From: Flagellimonas flava
GTDB lineage: Bacteria > Bacteroidota > Bacteroidia > Flavobacteriales > Flavobacteriaceae
Reading direction: 5' to 3'
Assembly: GCF_900129665.1 (NCBI RefSeq)
Contig: NZ_FQWL01000002.1
Location: forward strand, 248,001 to 312,000
Length of the DNA: 64,000 nucleotides
The position numbers and the translations under genes are program-made. The notes below the pieces were generated by a model. That model made no database searches and was not told where the DNA came from. It worked only from the letters and a program-made list of their open reading frames with translations. Shown here piece by piece: positions 49,214 through 59,199 of the stretch (its first letter is position 1; the number at the start of each line of letters is the position of its first letter).

Positions 49214-50280
49214 AAATCAATCAAGAAACCTTGACCCAAAAAGCCATAGAGCTGCTAAAACAATTGATCTCAACCCAATCTTTTTCTGGGGAAGAGGGTA
49301 AAACAGGGGATGCCATCGAAAACTGGCTTCGGGGATTTGGTGTGGAAACAGAGCGACAGTTCAACAATGTCTACGCGTTCAACAAGTACTTTGACAAGAG
49401 CAAACCCACACTGCTCCTAAACTCACACCACGATACGGTTAAGCCTAACAGCGCCTATACCAAAGACCCCTTTAACGCCCACGTGGAGGATGGGAAACTC
49501 TATGGTTTGGGAAGTAATGATGCCGGGGGTTGTTTGGTCTCCCTGTTGGCGACCTTTGTCCATTTTTATGAAATGGAAAATCTCAGCCACAATATCATTA
49601 TGGCTGCAACTGGGGAAGAGGAAGATGCCGGAGAAAAAAGTCTAACTGCTTTGTTGCCCATCCTACCAAAAATTGATGTTGCCGTGGTAGGGGAACCCAC
49701 CTTAATGGATTTGGCCATTGCGGAAAAGGGCTTGATCGTGTTTGATGCCGTTGTTAGCGGTACTCCTTCGCACGCAGCCCATCCCAACAACAACAATTCC
49801 ATTTATAATACCATTGACGTGCTCCAATGGTTTAAGGGATACGCTTTTGAAAAAGTATCCGATGTTTTGGGCGAGGTAAAAATGACCGTTACCCAAATCA
49901 GCGCGGGAAATCAGCACAACGTAGTACCCGCTCAAGTGGATTTGGTGGTGGACGTCCGAGTGAATGATTGTTATTCCAACGAAGAAATTGCACACCTTCT
50001 TGAGCAAGAAGCTCCTTGCAAAATGATTCCAAGGTCGCTTCGATTGAACTCCTCAGCCATTGATGCAGAACATGACCTGGTAAGAAGTGGCGTATCGTTA
50101 GGCAGAAAAACCTATGGTTCCCCAACATTATCCGATCAGGCTGCCTTGAGTTGCCAATCGGTTAAATTGGGCCCGGGTGACAGTACACGATCCCATTCTG
50201 CCAATGAATTTATACACCTACACGAAATTGAGGAGGGAATAGACCTCTACATCAAAATCCTAACAGGATTTTTAAAGTAA
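49210..50280 (+). CDS. argE: N-acylornithine/acylcitrulline deacylase, M20 family
   Basis: 356 residues. Zinc ligands: LLLNSHHDTVKPN, GLGSNDAGGCLVSL, AATGEEEDAGEKSL (general base EE) and VVGEPT. It removes the acyl group; because the transcarbamylase acts on acylornithine, the substrate is probably N-acyl-citrulline. It overlaps argB by 4 bp. Confidence 0.9.
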   Translation: MKINQETLTQKAIELLKQLISTQSFSGEEGKTGDAIENWLRGFGVETERQFNNVYAFNKYFDKSKPTLLLNSHHDTVKPNSAYTKDPFNAHVEDGKLYGLGSNDAGGCLVSLLATFVHFYEMENLSHNIIMAATGEEEDAGEKSLTALLPILPKIDVAVVGEPTLMDLAIAEKGLIVFDAVVSGTPSHAAHPNNNNSIYNTIDVLQWFKGYAFEKVSDVLGEVKMTVTQISAGNQHNVVPAQVDLVVDVRVNDCYSNEEIAHLLEQEAPCKMIPRSLRLNSSAIDAEHDLVRSGVSLGRKTYGSPTLSDQAALSCQSVKLGPGDSTRSHSANEFIHLHEIEEGIDLYIKILTGFLK

Positions 50281-50290
50281 AAAAGAAACT

Positions 50291-51574
50291 ATGAAACTCT
50301 GGGACAAAGGTTTTAGCACCGATAAAAAAATAGATCATTTTACCGTAGGTAACGATAGGGAATTGGATTTACTATTGGCAAAATATGATGTAATAGCCTC
50401 AAAGGCTCACGCCAAAATGTTGCGCAAAGTGGGTTTGATCACTGCTGATGAAACAAAAGCCTTGGTCAAGGAATTGGATGCCATTGCGAAAAGTATTTCC
50501 AAAGGAAAGTTTACCATAGGGGATGACTTCGAGGACATGCATTCCAAAATTGAGTTTTTACTCACTGAGAAACTGGGAGATACCGGAAAAAAGATCCATT
50601 CTGCACGTTCCCGGAATGATCAGGTCCTGGTGGCCATGCAACTATACTTGAAAAACGAACTAGAGGAAATCAAAGGTCAGGTAAAAACCTTGTTTGATTT
50701 GCTTTTGGACCTTGCCGAAACACATAAATCGGTTTTGCTACCAGGTTATACCCATCTACAAATTGCCATGCCCTCATCTTTTGGACTGTGGTTTTCTGCT
50801 TATGCTGAAAGCCTAATTGATGACCTTTATTTTGTTGAAGCTGCTTATAAAACAGCAGATCAGAATCCTTTAGGCAGTGCCGCTGGTTACGGAAGTTCCT
50901 TCCCCATAGATCGTTCCTTTACCACCAAAGAGATGGGATTCAAAACCCTAAAATACAATGTGGTGGCAGCTCAAATGGGCAGAGGAAAAGTTGAAAAGGC
51001 CACTGCATTTGGTATCTCCAGTGTGGCGGCTACGCTGTCTAAAATGGCTATGGATATTTGTTTGTACATGAGTCAGAATTTTGACTTCATCTCGTTCCCA
51101 AATGAGCTTACCACCGGGAGCAGCATTATGCCGCATAAAAAGAATCCCGATGTATTTGAGCTGATTCGGGCCAAATGCAACAAGATTCAAGCGGTTCCCA
51201 ACCAGTTGACCTTAATCACCAACAATCTGCCAAGCGGATACCATAGGGACTTGCAATTGGTCAAAGAGGTGCTGGTACCAGCCATTCAGGATATGAAAGC
51301 TTGTTTGGAACTTATGGCGTTCAGTTTAAAGGAAATCAAAGTGAATACCGAGATTCTGGAAGACCCAAAATATGATTATCTCTTTAGCGTCGACACCTTA
51401 AACGAACTGGTTAAAAGTGGAATGCCTTTTAGGGATGCTTATAAAAGTATGGGCAAAGCCATAGAAAATGGAAACTTTAAGGCCAAACGGAACATTCATC
51501 ACACCCATGAAGGGAGTTTGGGTAATTTATGTTTGGAGGAAATCAAAGAAAAGATGAATAAGCTAAATGATTAG
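50291..51574 (+). CDS. argH: Argininosuccinate lyase
   Basis: 427 residues, slightly shorter than the usual 460. HSARSRNDQVLVAMQLYL and TTGSSIMPHKKNPDVFELIR are the fumarase-superfamily signatures, with the catalytic Ser in the second. It yields arginine and fumarate. It ends the operon 3 bp from the converging pseudouridine synthase gene; no hairpin is seen at the junction. Confidence 0.95.
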   Translation: MKLWDKGFSTDKKIDHFTVGNDRELDLLLAKYDVIASKAHAKMLRKVGLITADETKALVKELDAIAKSISKGKFTIGDDFEDMHSKIEFLLTEKLGDTGKKIHSARSRNDQVLVAMQLYLKNELEEIKGQVKTLFDLLLDLAETHKSVLLPGYTHLQIAMPSSFGLWFSAYAESLIDDLYFVEAAYKTADQNPLGSAAGYGSSFPIDRSFTTKEMGFKTLKYNVVAAQMGRGKVEKATAFGISSVAATLSKMAMDICLYMSQNFDFISFPNELTTGSSIMPHKKNPDVFELIRAKCNKIQAVPNQLTLITNNLPSGYHRDLQLVKEVLVPAIQDMKACLELMAFSLKEIKVNTEILEDPKYDYLFSVDTLNELVKSGMPFRDAYKSMGKAIENGNFKAKRNIHHTHEGSLGNLCLEEIKEKMNKLND

Positions 51575-51577
51575 CTT

Positions 51578-52417
51578 TTATTTGATGATTTTCAAATTCA
51601 CCACCTCTTGCTCGGTCAAATGACGCCAGTGCCCACGAGGCAGATCTTTTTTGGTCAAGCCAGCAAAAATAACACGGTCCAATTTGGTCACATGATAGCC
51701 TAGATGCTCAAAAATGCGCCGTACGATTCGGTTTCTTCCACTATGGATTTCAATGCCCACTTCCTTTTTGGGAGCACCTTGGATATAGCTGATTTCATGT
51801 ACTTCAATAGCACCGTCTTCCAACTGCAGACCTTCTTCAATTTTCCGTAAATCGGACATGGTCAAGTTTTTATCCAGATGGGCATGATAGATTTTGCGTA
51901 CCCCATGAGCCGGATGAGTCAACTTCTTGGTCAGATCGCCATCATTGGTAAATAGCAATAGGCCTGTTGTGTTTCGATCTAAACGACCGACAGGAAGCAA
52001 TCGATTTTTGGATGCACTTGAAACCAGTTCCATAACTGTGCGCCTTCCTTTTTCATCATTGGTGGTAGTAATGAAGTTCTTGGGTTTATTTAAGAGTATA
52101 TACTCCTTTTTTTCCGGATTCAGTTTCCTGCCATCAAAACGAACATCATCGGTAAGCTTCACCTTGTAGCCCATTTCGGTAATCACCTTCCCGTTTACGG
52201 AAACATTCCCGGCAGCTATATAGGTATCGGCTTCCCTTCGGGAACAAATCCCTGCATTAGCCACAAAACGATTTAGCCTAATCTCATTGGGATTGGATGG
52301 TTTGGAGTTTGTGGTTTTCTTTGGACGAAAATTATTCTTCTTGGAGAATGATTTTTTCTTGTTTCCGCTTGGTCTCTGGGAGGGTTTACGATTTCGTTCG
52401 TAGTCTGATTTCGCCAT
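51578..52417 (-). CDS. RluB/RluE-type ribosomal pseudouridine synthase
   Basis: 279 residues. A basic, Ser/Asn-rich N-terminus (about 1-40), then an S4 RNA-binding domain (RLNRFVANAGICSRREAD, GNVSVNGKVI) and the catalytic domain with PVGRLDRNTTGLLLFTNDG (Asp of RLD). It modifies uridines in 23S rRNA. The tail of basic residues may extend RNA binding. It is the last gene of the minus-strand group. Confidence 0.93.
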   Translation of the reverse strand: MAKSDYERNRKPSQRPSGNKKKSFSKKNNFRPKKTTNSKPSNPNEIRLNRFVANAGICSRREADTYIAAGNVSVNGKVITEMGYKVKLTDDVRFDGRKLNPEKKEYILLNKPKNFITTTNDEKGRRTVMELVSSASKNRLLPVGRLDRNTTGLLLFTNDGDLTKKLTHPAHGVRKIYHAHLDKNLTMSDLRKIEEGLQLEDGAIEVHEISYIQGAPKKEVGIEIHSGRNRIVRRIFEHLGYHVTKLDRVIFAGLTKKDLPRGHWRHLTEQEVVNLKIIK

Positions 52418-52485
52418 CAGTCATTAAATTTTTGCAAAGGTAGTGTTTTACTTCCCTTGCCGCAGAAAGAAAAAGCAATACTTAA

Positions 52486-53436
52486 TCACTCCTCCAATTT
52501 AACGGTGGATTGCCGTTCGCGATTTACCGTAAGTTGGGTGACATCCGGTCTTGAGTAATGGCCAACTGGGTCAAAATTCTGCCTTTCCTCATACACCCGA
52601 TTAAAGTCGAGGGTATGATATATCAACCCTTCTTTGTCCACTATTGGTTCCAAAATCCATTCGCCATCCGGCCCAGCTATGCAACTACCTCCGTTCGCCA
52701 AAACAGTCGGAGCTTTTTCCAAAATCTTGTCCAAATGTGGAGTTTCCTTCGGAAAATCTGAAGTTTTCATCAAGGAAGAAACGGAAATCACATAACTCCT
52801 GGATTCCCGGGCAATAAAGCGGGTGATGTCCTTAGTGTTGTGCAATCCACCTGGCCAAACTGCTACATGTAAATTCTCTCCTTGACCATAAAGTGCAGTT
52901 CGGGGCAAGGGCATCCAATTCTCCCAGCAATTGAGGGCCCCAACCGTAAATTGTTTTAAGGGATGGACCTTAAGACCGTTCCCATCTCCAGGTGCCCAGG
53001 TCAACCGTTCATCGTAGGTGGGTTGAAGTTTTCGATGCACCGACTTTATTTCCCCCATCTGATCTATATAAACAAGGGAGCAATAAAGGCTATGGCCACC
53101 GCGATCTTTGGCACGTTCCATCATACCCAAGTAAATGGCCATATTATTTTCTTTGGCCAAGCGGCAAATGGAGTCCAGTTCCCCGACTTCTATCTGAATG
53201 GAATTGCGGCTGTAATGGGCATGCAACTCCTTGTTTACTTTTAAATCCCAGGCCGCACCTTCGGTATAGGCCAACCAAAACGGATAGCCTGGTAGGAGGG
53301 CTTCTCCAAAAACAATCAATTCTGATTTTTCCTTGGAAGCTTCCTGAATAGTTGCTTCAATTTTCTGAATTGTTCCTTTTTTATCCAACCATACAGGCGC
53401 GATCTGCGCCAGGGCAACATTGAGAAGATGCTCCAT
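52486..53436 (-). CDS. Nitrilase (carbon-nitrogen hydrolase)
   Basis: 316 residues. The catalytic triad is Glu in VFGEALLPGYPFW, Lys in HRKLQPTYDERLTW and Cys in ALNCWENWMPLPR. The CWENWMPL motif belongs to the nitrilase/cyanide-hydratase branch rather than amidases. It hydrolyses organic nitriles to acids and ammonia. It overlaps the UbiA gene stop (TAATG), so it is probably co-transcribed with the isoprenoid genes, although no functional link is known. Confidence 0.9.
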   Translation of the reverse strand: MEHLLNVALAQIAPVWLDKKGTIQKIEATIQEASKEKSELIVFGEALLPGYPFWLAYTEGAAWDLKVNKELHAHYSRNSIQIEVGELDSICRLAKENNMAIYLGMMERAKDRGGHSLYCSLVYIDQMGEIKSVHRKLQPTYDERLTWAPGDGNGLKVHPLKQFTVGALNCWENWMPLPRTALYGQGENLHVAVWPGGLHNTKDITRFIARESRSYVISVSSLMKTSDFPKETPHLDKILEKAPTVLANGGSCIAGPDGEWILEPIVDKEGLIYHTLDFNRVYEERQNFDPVGHYSRPDVTQLTVNRERQSTVKLEE

Positions 53437-54341
53437 TATAAAATTCTGTTTAACACCAAATCAACATCGATTAGCAAGATGCTAAACACCCCCGCCACGA
53501 TGATGAATTTTAGAATATTATGTAACCAAACATAGTGTTTTTTACCACTGGATTTCCACAACAAAATGATAAAAAGCAGCAACAGTGCCATACATCCATA
53601 AAAATAAAGGTACATATAGCCAACGTTGAACTTTTGGGTCAGTAGAAAAGCCGGAACCAGAGTCAGTACAACAAGAAAACCAATGAATAACTTGGACACT
53701 TTAGGGCCATATAAAATAGGGATGGTCTTATAATTTTGCGCTATATCACCGGCCATGTTTTCCAAATCCTTGATCATTTCACGGGCCAAAATCAAAAGAA
53801 ATAGAAATACAGCATGAACAAAAATGACGGTCTCAAAATTCTTGTAATACACAAAGACCACAAAAAAAGGTGCAATGGCCAAGGTAGCGGAGACCAGGTT
53901 TCCCAAAAAAGGAACACGTTTCAACTTATGGGAATACAGCCATATTCCAAAGATGTAAGCCGAAAAGAAGAGTACCGCCCGAAACGAAATATAGCTAGCC
54001 GCCAAGGCTGCCAAAAAATTGAGAATAAAATAGGTAGTTAACTTAAACCGTTGGCTTACCAAACGGTCAAGCATACTTTTTCTGGGTTTGTTAATAAGGT
54101 CCTTCTCCGCATCGTAGAAATTGTTGATGATATAGCCGCTAGCTATGACAAGGGCCGAAGCCGTAACGATTAGAAATAGGTTAAGGTCCAACACCACATC
54201 TTGTAGAGGAATGTTTGGTGAGAGGATGTAGATGGAGGCTAAATATTGGGCAAGGGTAATTACCAAGATATTATATCCCCGAACAACGGAAAACAAACTC
54301 AATAGCTTAAAAAGCAGGAGTTTATTTCTTCGACTAAGCAT
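53436..54341 (-). CDS. UbiA-family prenyltransferase (geranylgeranylglycerol-phosphate transferase-like)
   Basis: 301 residues with eight or nine hydrophobic helices. The first Asp motif is NNFYDAEKDLINKP (NxxxDxxxD), the second DLENMAGDIAQNYKT. This branch in Flavobacteriaceae is usually annotated as geranylgeranylglycerol-phosphate geranylgeranyltransferase-like. It uses a polyprenyl diphosphate, which the mevalonate genes directly upstream would supply. It follows the mevalonate kinase gene by 8 bp. Confidence 0.85.
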   Translation of the reverse strand: MLSRRNKLLLFKLLSLFSVVRGYNILVITLAQYLASIYILSPNIPLQDVVLDLNLFLIVTASALVIASGYIINNFYDAEKDLINKPRKSMLDRLVSQRFKLTTYFILNFLAALAASYISFRAVLFFSAYIFGIWLYSHKLKRVPFLGNLVSATLAIAPFFVVFVYYKNFETVIFVHAVFLFLLILAREMIKDLENMAGDIAQNYKTIPILYGPKVSKLFIGFLVVLTLVPAFLLTQKFNVGYMYLYFYGCMALLLLFIILLWKSSGKKHYVWLHNILKFIIVAGVFSILLIDVDLVLNRIL

Positions 54342-54349
54342 TGTGATGG

Positions 54350-55288
54350 TTAGAAGTTGTAAACAACCTCCAAATTGTATCCCTTAAGTGCCCTCTTGGC
54401 CTTATCGAAATCCTGAGTGAAACCCAAAATATAACCCCCGCCACCGGAACCACAAAGTTTTAGGTAGTAGTCATTGGTCTCGATACCCTGCTGCCAAAGA
54501 TTATGGAACTTGGATGGAATCATAGGTTTAAAGTTATCAAAAACCACATGGGAGAGTTGTTTCAGATTTCCAAAAAGGGATTTCATATTCCCGTTCAAGA
54601 AATCTTCAACGCAGGCATCCGTGTGCTTGATGAATTGATCTTTGATCATATTTCGGAACCCTTCCTGCTTCATTTTTTCCATAAAAATCTGAACCATGGG
54701 TGCAGTTTCGCCAGTCATCCCACTATCCAATAAAAATACAGCCCCCTTGCCTTCCTTGTTCTGCGAAGGAATACTGGTAGATTCAATATTGTCTTTGGAA
54801 TTGATCAAAATGGGCAAACTGAGATAACTGTTCAAAGGATCAAGACCTGAAGATTTGCCGTGGAAAAAGGATTCCATTTTCCCAAAAATCTCTTTAAGCC
54901 TCAACAGCTTTTCACGGGTTAGGTTTTCTAGTACCGTAATCCTATCAGTGGCATATTTGTCATAGATAGCGGCTACCAAGGCTCCGCTACTACCAATACC
55001 ATATCCCTGTGGAATGGAACTATCGAAATACATACCATTGGCTATGTCCTGTTCCAAGGCTTCCATATCAAAGGATACAAGGCCCGTTTCCTCTTCCTCC
55101 AGTTTCTTCAAGTAGTTGGCATAGGCCATCAGACTCTTATTTGAAGCCAAAGCAACTTTTGATGGGTTTGCATCAGACTTCAACGCTCCTTTAAAAAAAT
55201 TATATGGAATAGAAAGCCCTTTGGAATCCTTAATAATTCCATACTCCCCAAACAACAAGATTTTAGAATAAAATAGAGGTCCTTTCAT
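54350..55288 (-). CDS. Mevalonate kinase (GHMP family)
   Basis: 312 residues. LLFGEYGIIKDSKGLSIP is the N-terminal substrate segment, PQGYGIGSSGALVAAIY the ATP loop and KLCGSGGGGYILGF motif 3. With mvaD next upstream it is the mevalonate kinase of the mevalonate route to isopentenyl diphosphate. Phosphomevalonate kinase is not in the window. Confidence 0.88.
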   Translation of the reverse strand: MKGPLFYSKILLFGEYGIIKDSKGLSIPYNFFKGALKSDANPSKVALASNKSLMAYANYLKKLEEEETGLVSFDMEALEQDIANGMYFDSSIPQGYGIGSSGALVAAIYDKYATDRITVLENLTREKLLRLKEIFGKMESFFHGKSSGLDPLNSYLSLPILINSKDNIESTSIPSQNKEGKGAVFLLDSGMTGETAPMVQIFMEKMKQEGFRNMIKDQFIKHTDACVEDFLNGNMKSLFGNLKQLSHVVFDNFKPMIPSKFHNLWQQGIETNDYYLKLCGSGGGGYILGFTQDFDKAKRALKGYNLEVVYNF

Positions 55289-55417
55289 TTCTTCAACTAA
55301 GATACAAATAAATTTGTTTAATGAATTCTTTTAATCATTAAACATTTATTTTGTTTTGGGACAAATCCCTTTATATCAACAATATTAAGCACAAATAACG
55401 CTAAAAAAGCGGCTTCC

Positions 55418-56512
55418 TTATGTATTCTGAGCAATTAATTTTTTTGCTCCGCTTCCTGCCCGATCACAAATGTAGTGTCCATTTTCACAATGCACAACCA
55501 ATTCATCCTGAATGAATTGTATAGCTTTCTCCTTTACCGACTCTGGATACAGGACATGCACATTGGCTCCGGCATCCAAAGTAAAGCAAATGGGGGTTTT
55601 GGTTGCCTCCCGATACGCCCAAATCTTATTTATGATCTCCATGGTATCAGGTTTCATCAATATGAAGTAGGGGTTGCTGGTCATCATCATGGCATGTAGT
55701 GTTAACGCTTCACTTTCTACCAGCTGAATAAACCCTTCCATATCGCCTTTGGCCAAAATTTGTTCAAGAGCATCCAAATTGGAATGTGCCTGCGCAAATC
55801 GGGTGGTAGCATACGGATGACCGTGCATTAAATCATGACCAACGGTACTGCTGACCTGTTTTTGACCTTTGTGGACCAACATTATCGCATCATGAAAGTT
55901 GCTAAAGATTTTATTGACTTTAAAAGGATACGTAACCCCATATAAATCAGAACTATCGGTCAATCTTTCATGTCTACCCCACTGAATTAGGTCACCTTCT
56001 ATACTTCTGCACGCACTTCCGGAACCTAAACGAGCCAAAAAAGAAGCCTTCCTTTTAAAAAACATGGTGTCCATATTCGGAAGTATCCGTCTTTCAATTT
56101 CCATAAGACATAAAGCCAAAGCGGCCATGCCACTAGCTGAAGAAGCAATCCCGCTACTATGCGGAAACGAATTGGAAGTTTCAATTTTGAAATGGTACTG
56201 TTTTAGGAAAGGGAGATAGGCTTCTATGCGCCCAAAAAAGGTATTGATTTTAGGTTTGAAATCCTCCTTCACCTTACCTTCGAAGAACAAATCGAAGGAA
56301 AATTGTGAGGCCTCCTCTTTTCTACTATAAGAAACTGAGGTAGTGGTTGCACAGGCATCCAAAGTAATACTGATCGAAGGATTCGCAGGAATCTGATTCT
56401 CCTTTTTCCCCCAATACTTTATAAGGGCTATGTTGCTTGGGGCTTTCCAGCTCACCTTTCCCTCGCTTGGCAAGACTTCATCGTAAGATGATCGGAAATC
56501 TTTTTCAGTCAT
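55418..56512 (-). CDS. mvaD: Diphosphomevalonate decarboxylase
   Basis: 364 residues. NIALIKYWGKKENQIPANPS is the signature N-terminus, SGIASSASGMAALAL the ATP loop, GSGSACRSIEGDLIQWG contains the catalytic region, and ITLDAGANVH-like DAGANVHVLYP is the C-terminal motif. It produces isopentenyl diphosphate. It heads the minus-strand group; the 129-bp gap before mevalonate kinase is AT-rich and shows no other feature. Confidence 0.94.
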   Translation of the reverse strand: MTEKDFRSSYDEVLPSEGKVSWKAPSNIALIKYWGKKENQIPANPSISITLDACATTTSVSYSRKEEASQFSFDLFFEGKVKEDFKPKINTFFGRIEAYLPFLKQYHFKIETSNSFPHSSGIASSASGMAALALCLMEIERRILPNMDTMFFKRKASFLARLGSGSACRSIEGDLIQWGRHERLTDSSDLYGVTYPFKVNKIFSNFHDAIMLVHKGQKQVSSTVGHDLMHGHPYATTRFAQAHSNLDALEQILAKGDMEGFIQLVESEALTLHAMMMTSNPYFILMKPDTMEIINKIWAYREATKTPICFTLDAGANVHVLYPESVKEKAIQFIQDELVVHCENGHYICDRAGSGAKKLIAQNT

Positions 56513-56604
56513 TAAAAAAACATTTGAGCAAAGATAATGTAGTACACGGCGTTGAAGGAAAACGGATATAAATAAATTCTTATTTTAGGGGTAATGCACT
56601 TACC

Positions 56605-57078
56605 ATGAAGAAAAAATTGACTTACATCGCTGTCGCTGTTTTGGTATGTCTTCTTATCGGATTTTTATCCAGTTTTGCCACACAGAGTTCAGTAAATGAT
56701 TGGTACACCACCTTGAACAAACCCAGCTTTAATCCCCCAAATTGGATTTTTGCGCCAGTTTGGACCTTGCTATACATCCTAATGGGAGTTTCTGCGGGTA
56801 TCGTTTGGTCCAAAGGGTTTCATCACATCTGGGTTAAAACGGCATTATACCATTTTGGGTTTCAATTGCTGTTCAATGCGCTTTGGAGTATTGTATTTTT
56901 TGGTTTCCAGAGTCCCTTCTGGGCCTTTTTGGTGATTCTGGTCTTGCTGACACTTATAATGTTGACCATAAAATGGTTTCGCGTGGTGAGCAAGCTAGCT
57001 TCGTTTTTGCTTATCCCCTATCTTCTTTGGGTCTGTTTTGCCACCTTATTGAACTACAAAATTTGGGAATTGAATTAG
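56605..57078 (+). CDS. tspO: TspO/MBR family protein
   Basis: 157 residues with five hydrophobic segments. WYTTLNKPSFNPPNWIFAPVWT is the loop after helix 1 in the family, followed by LYILMGVSAGIVW, LFNALWSIVFFGFQSPFWAF and a WVCFATLLNYKIWELN tail. It binds porphyrins and related ligands in the membrane. Monocistronic; its stop overlaps the converging DUF1697 gene by 4 bp. Confidence 0.93.
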   Translation: MKKKLTYIAVAVLVCLLIGFLSSFATQSSVNDWYTTLNKPSFNPPNWIFAPVWTLLYILMGVSAGIVWSKGFHHIWVKTALYHFGFQLLFNALWSIVFFGFQSPFWAFLVILVLLTLIMLTIKWFRVVSKLASFLLIPYLLWVCFATLLNYKIWELN

Positions 57079-57608
57079 ACCTTTGTCATTTCCAGTAACT
57101 TCATCATGGTCTTAAGGTTACGGGTGGTAGCCTCCACTTTGAGTTTTCGTTCAACAAGATTATTGCTCAATTTTGCTTTTCCATAGCCAGCTTTACAGCA
57201 TAGATAAACGCATCGTTCAGTGATATGAAAATCCTCGTTCGCAAACTTTTGTTGATTAAATTCATATACTAGTTCAGATTGGGGAGCGGTCTTCAGTAAA
57301 ACAAAGTACAGACTCTTTTCTTCCTCAGATTTAAATGGATTTGCAGATAAAATACTTTCGATTTGTTCCGAAGTAAGCACCAGTACGGGGACTTCAAATC
57401 CAAATTCTTCCAGAATCACTTTTTGAATCTTTCTTTCTTGGTCAGCTCGTTCTTGGACTTCACTTTCGAAGGTGATATTTCCACTTTGGATATAGGTCTG
57501 AACATTGGATAATCCTCCTTCGGTCAAAGCTAGCTTCAAGTCGGCCATTTTTATCTTTTTTTGACCGCTCACATTGATTCCCCTTAATAAAGCCATGAAG
57601 GTTTCCAT
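57075..57608 (-). CDS. DUF1697 family protein
   Basis: 177 residues, typical length. FMALLRGINVSGQKKIKMADL and VQTYIQSGNITFES are the hallmark segments of DUF1697. It is a small cytoplasmic protein of unknown function. Monocistronic, divergent from glpK with 68 bp between starts. Confidence 0.9.
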   Translation of the reverse strand: METFMALLRGINVSGQKKIKMADLKLALTEGGLSNVQTYIQSGNITFESEVQERADQERKIQKVILEEFGFEVPVLVLTSEQIESILSANPFKSEEEKSLYFVLLKTAPQSELVYEFNQQKFANEDFHITERCVYLCCKAGYGKAKLSNNLVERKLKVEATTRNLKTMMKLLEMTKV

Positions 57609-57676
57609 GATTCGATTTTAAAGACTAATCTACCCAAATTTATTTTAGTAAATTCAGGGGCGTTAAATCACTTCAG

Positions 57677-59173
57677 ATGGACAAATACATTCTTGCCCTA
57701 GATCAAGGCACCACAAGTTCACGTGCTGTACTAGTTGATAAAAAAGGAGCCATAGTGGCTGTTGCCCAAAAAGAATTCACTCAAATTTTTCCTAAACCTG
57801 GATGGGTAGAACACGATCCTAAGGAGATCTGGGCCACCCAGGCCGGTATGGCCGCAGAGGCGGTGAGTCAGAAAGGAATAAAAGCAGAGCAGATTTCGGC
57901 CATTGGCATTACCAATCAGCGGGAAACTGTTGTGGTTTGGGACAAGCATACTGGGGAGCCGGTATATAATGCCATCGTTTGGCAGGACAAACGTACTTCG
58001 GACTATTGCGATCAGCTTAAAAAAGAAGGTAGGTCAGAACTTATCCGGTCGAAAACTGGTTTGGTCATCGATTCTTATTTCGCCGGTACCAAAGCCAAAT
58101 GGATTTTGGACCATGTGGACGGGGCAAGGGAAAGAGCCAATCAAGGTGATTTGTTGATGGGTACGATTGATTCATGGCTAATCTGGAAAATGACCGAAGG
58201 TGCCCTGCACATTACCGATGTAACCAATGCTTCCCGTACGTTGTTGTTCAATCTCAACACCATGGAATGGGACCACGAACTTTTAGAGCTTTTTGACATC
58301 CCTAAGAGCATGTTGCCAGAAGTAAGGCAATCCAGTGAAGTTTACGGATATACCAGTCCAAACTTTTTTGCGGCCAAAATTCCGATTGCAGGCATTGCCG
58401 GGGACCAGCAAGCCGCCCTATTTGGTCAAATGTGCACCAAACAAGGAATGGTCAAGAACACCTACGGCACTGGATGTTTTATGTTGATGAACATTGGGGA
58501 ACAGCCCATTGTATCCCAGAACAATTTATTGACAACCGTAGCATGGAAGATGAATGGCAAAACTACATACGCATTGGAAGGAAGTATTTTCATTGCAGGT
58601 GCCGTTGTACAATGGTTACGGGACAGTCTTAAAATCATTAAAACCTCATCTGAGGTTGAAACCCTGGCAAGTACGGTGGACACCACTGATGGAGTGTACT
58701 TGGTCCCGGCCTTTGCAGGACTGGGAGCACCCTATTGGAACCAACATGCCCAAGGCACTATTTTTGGGCTTACTCGAGGTAGTACGGACGCCCATATTGC
58801 AAGGGCTGCTTTGGAATCCATTGCGTACCAGACTATGGACATTCTTAGAGCTATGGAAGCAGATTCAGGAATCACCATCAAAGAATTGCGAGTGGACGGT
58901 GGGGCTACGGTAAACGATATGCTCATGCAGTTTCAGGCTGATGTCCTCGATACTATAACGGTACGGCCAAAAGTAGTTGAGACCACAGTCATGGGTGCCG
59001 CCTACTTGGCTGGCTTAGCGGTGGATTATTGGAAAAGTCCAGAGGAAATTCAGGATATTTGGCAGACGGATGTGCATTTTAACCCATCAAAAGAACGAGA
59101 AACAATTAACCAAAAAATAAAAGGCTGGTATAGAGCCATAAAAGCCCTTGAATTTTGGGCCGGTGAATCCTAA
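57677..59173 (+). CDS. glpK: Glycerol kinase
   Basis: 498 residues, normal length. [17 protein letters not shown] is the N-terminal phosphate loop, [13 protein letters not shown] the substrate region, [15 protein letters not shown] and [21 protein letters not shown] follow, ending with [18 protein letters not shown]. It phosphorylates glycerol with ATP. glpF follows after 26 bp. Confidence 0.97.
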   Translation: MDKYILALDQGTTSSRAVLVDKKGAIVAVAQKEFTQIFPKPGWVEHDPKEIWATQAGMAAEAVSQKGIKAEQISAIGITNQRETVVVWDKHTGEPVYNAIVWQDKRTSDYCDQLKKEGRSELIRSKTGLVIDSYFAGTKAKWILDHVDGARERANQGDLLMGTIDSWLIWKMTEGALHITDVTNASRTLLFNLNTMEWDHELLELFDIPKSMLPEVRQSSEVYGYTSPNFFAAKIPIAGIAGDQQAALFGQMCTKQGMVKNTYGTGCFMLMNIGEQPIVSQNNLLTTVAWKMNGKTTYALEGSIFIAGAVVQWLRDSLKIIKTSSEVETLASTVDTTDGVYLVPAFAGLGAPYWNQHAQGTIFGLTRGSTDAHIARAALESIAYQTMDILRAMEADSGITIKELRVDGGATVNDMLMQFQADVLDTITVRPKVVETTVMGAAYLAGLAVDYWKSPEEIQDIWQTDVHFNPSKERETINQKIKGWYRAIKALEFWAGES

Positions 59174-59199
59174 GCCAATTTTAAACCAACAAACTTATT

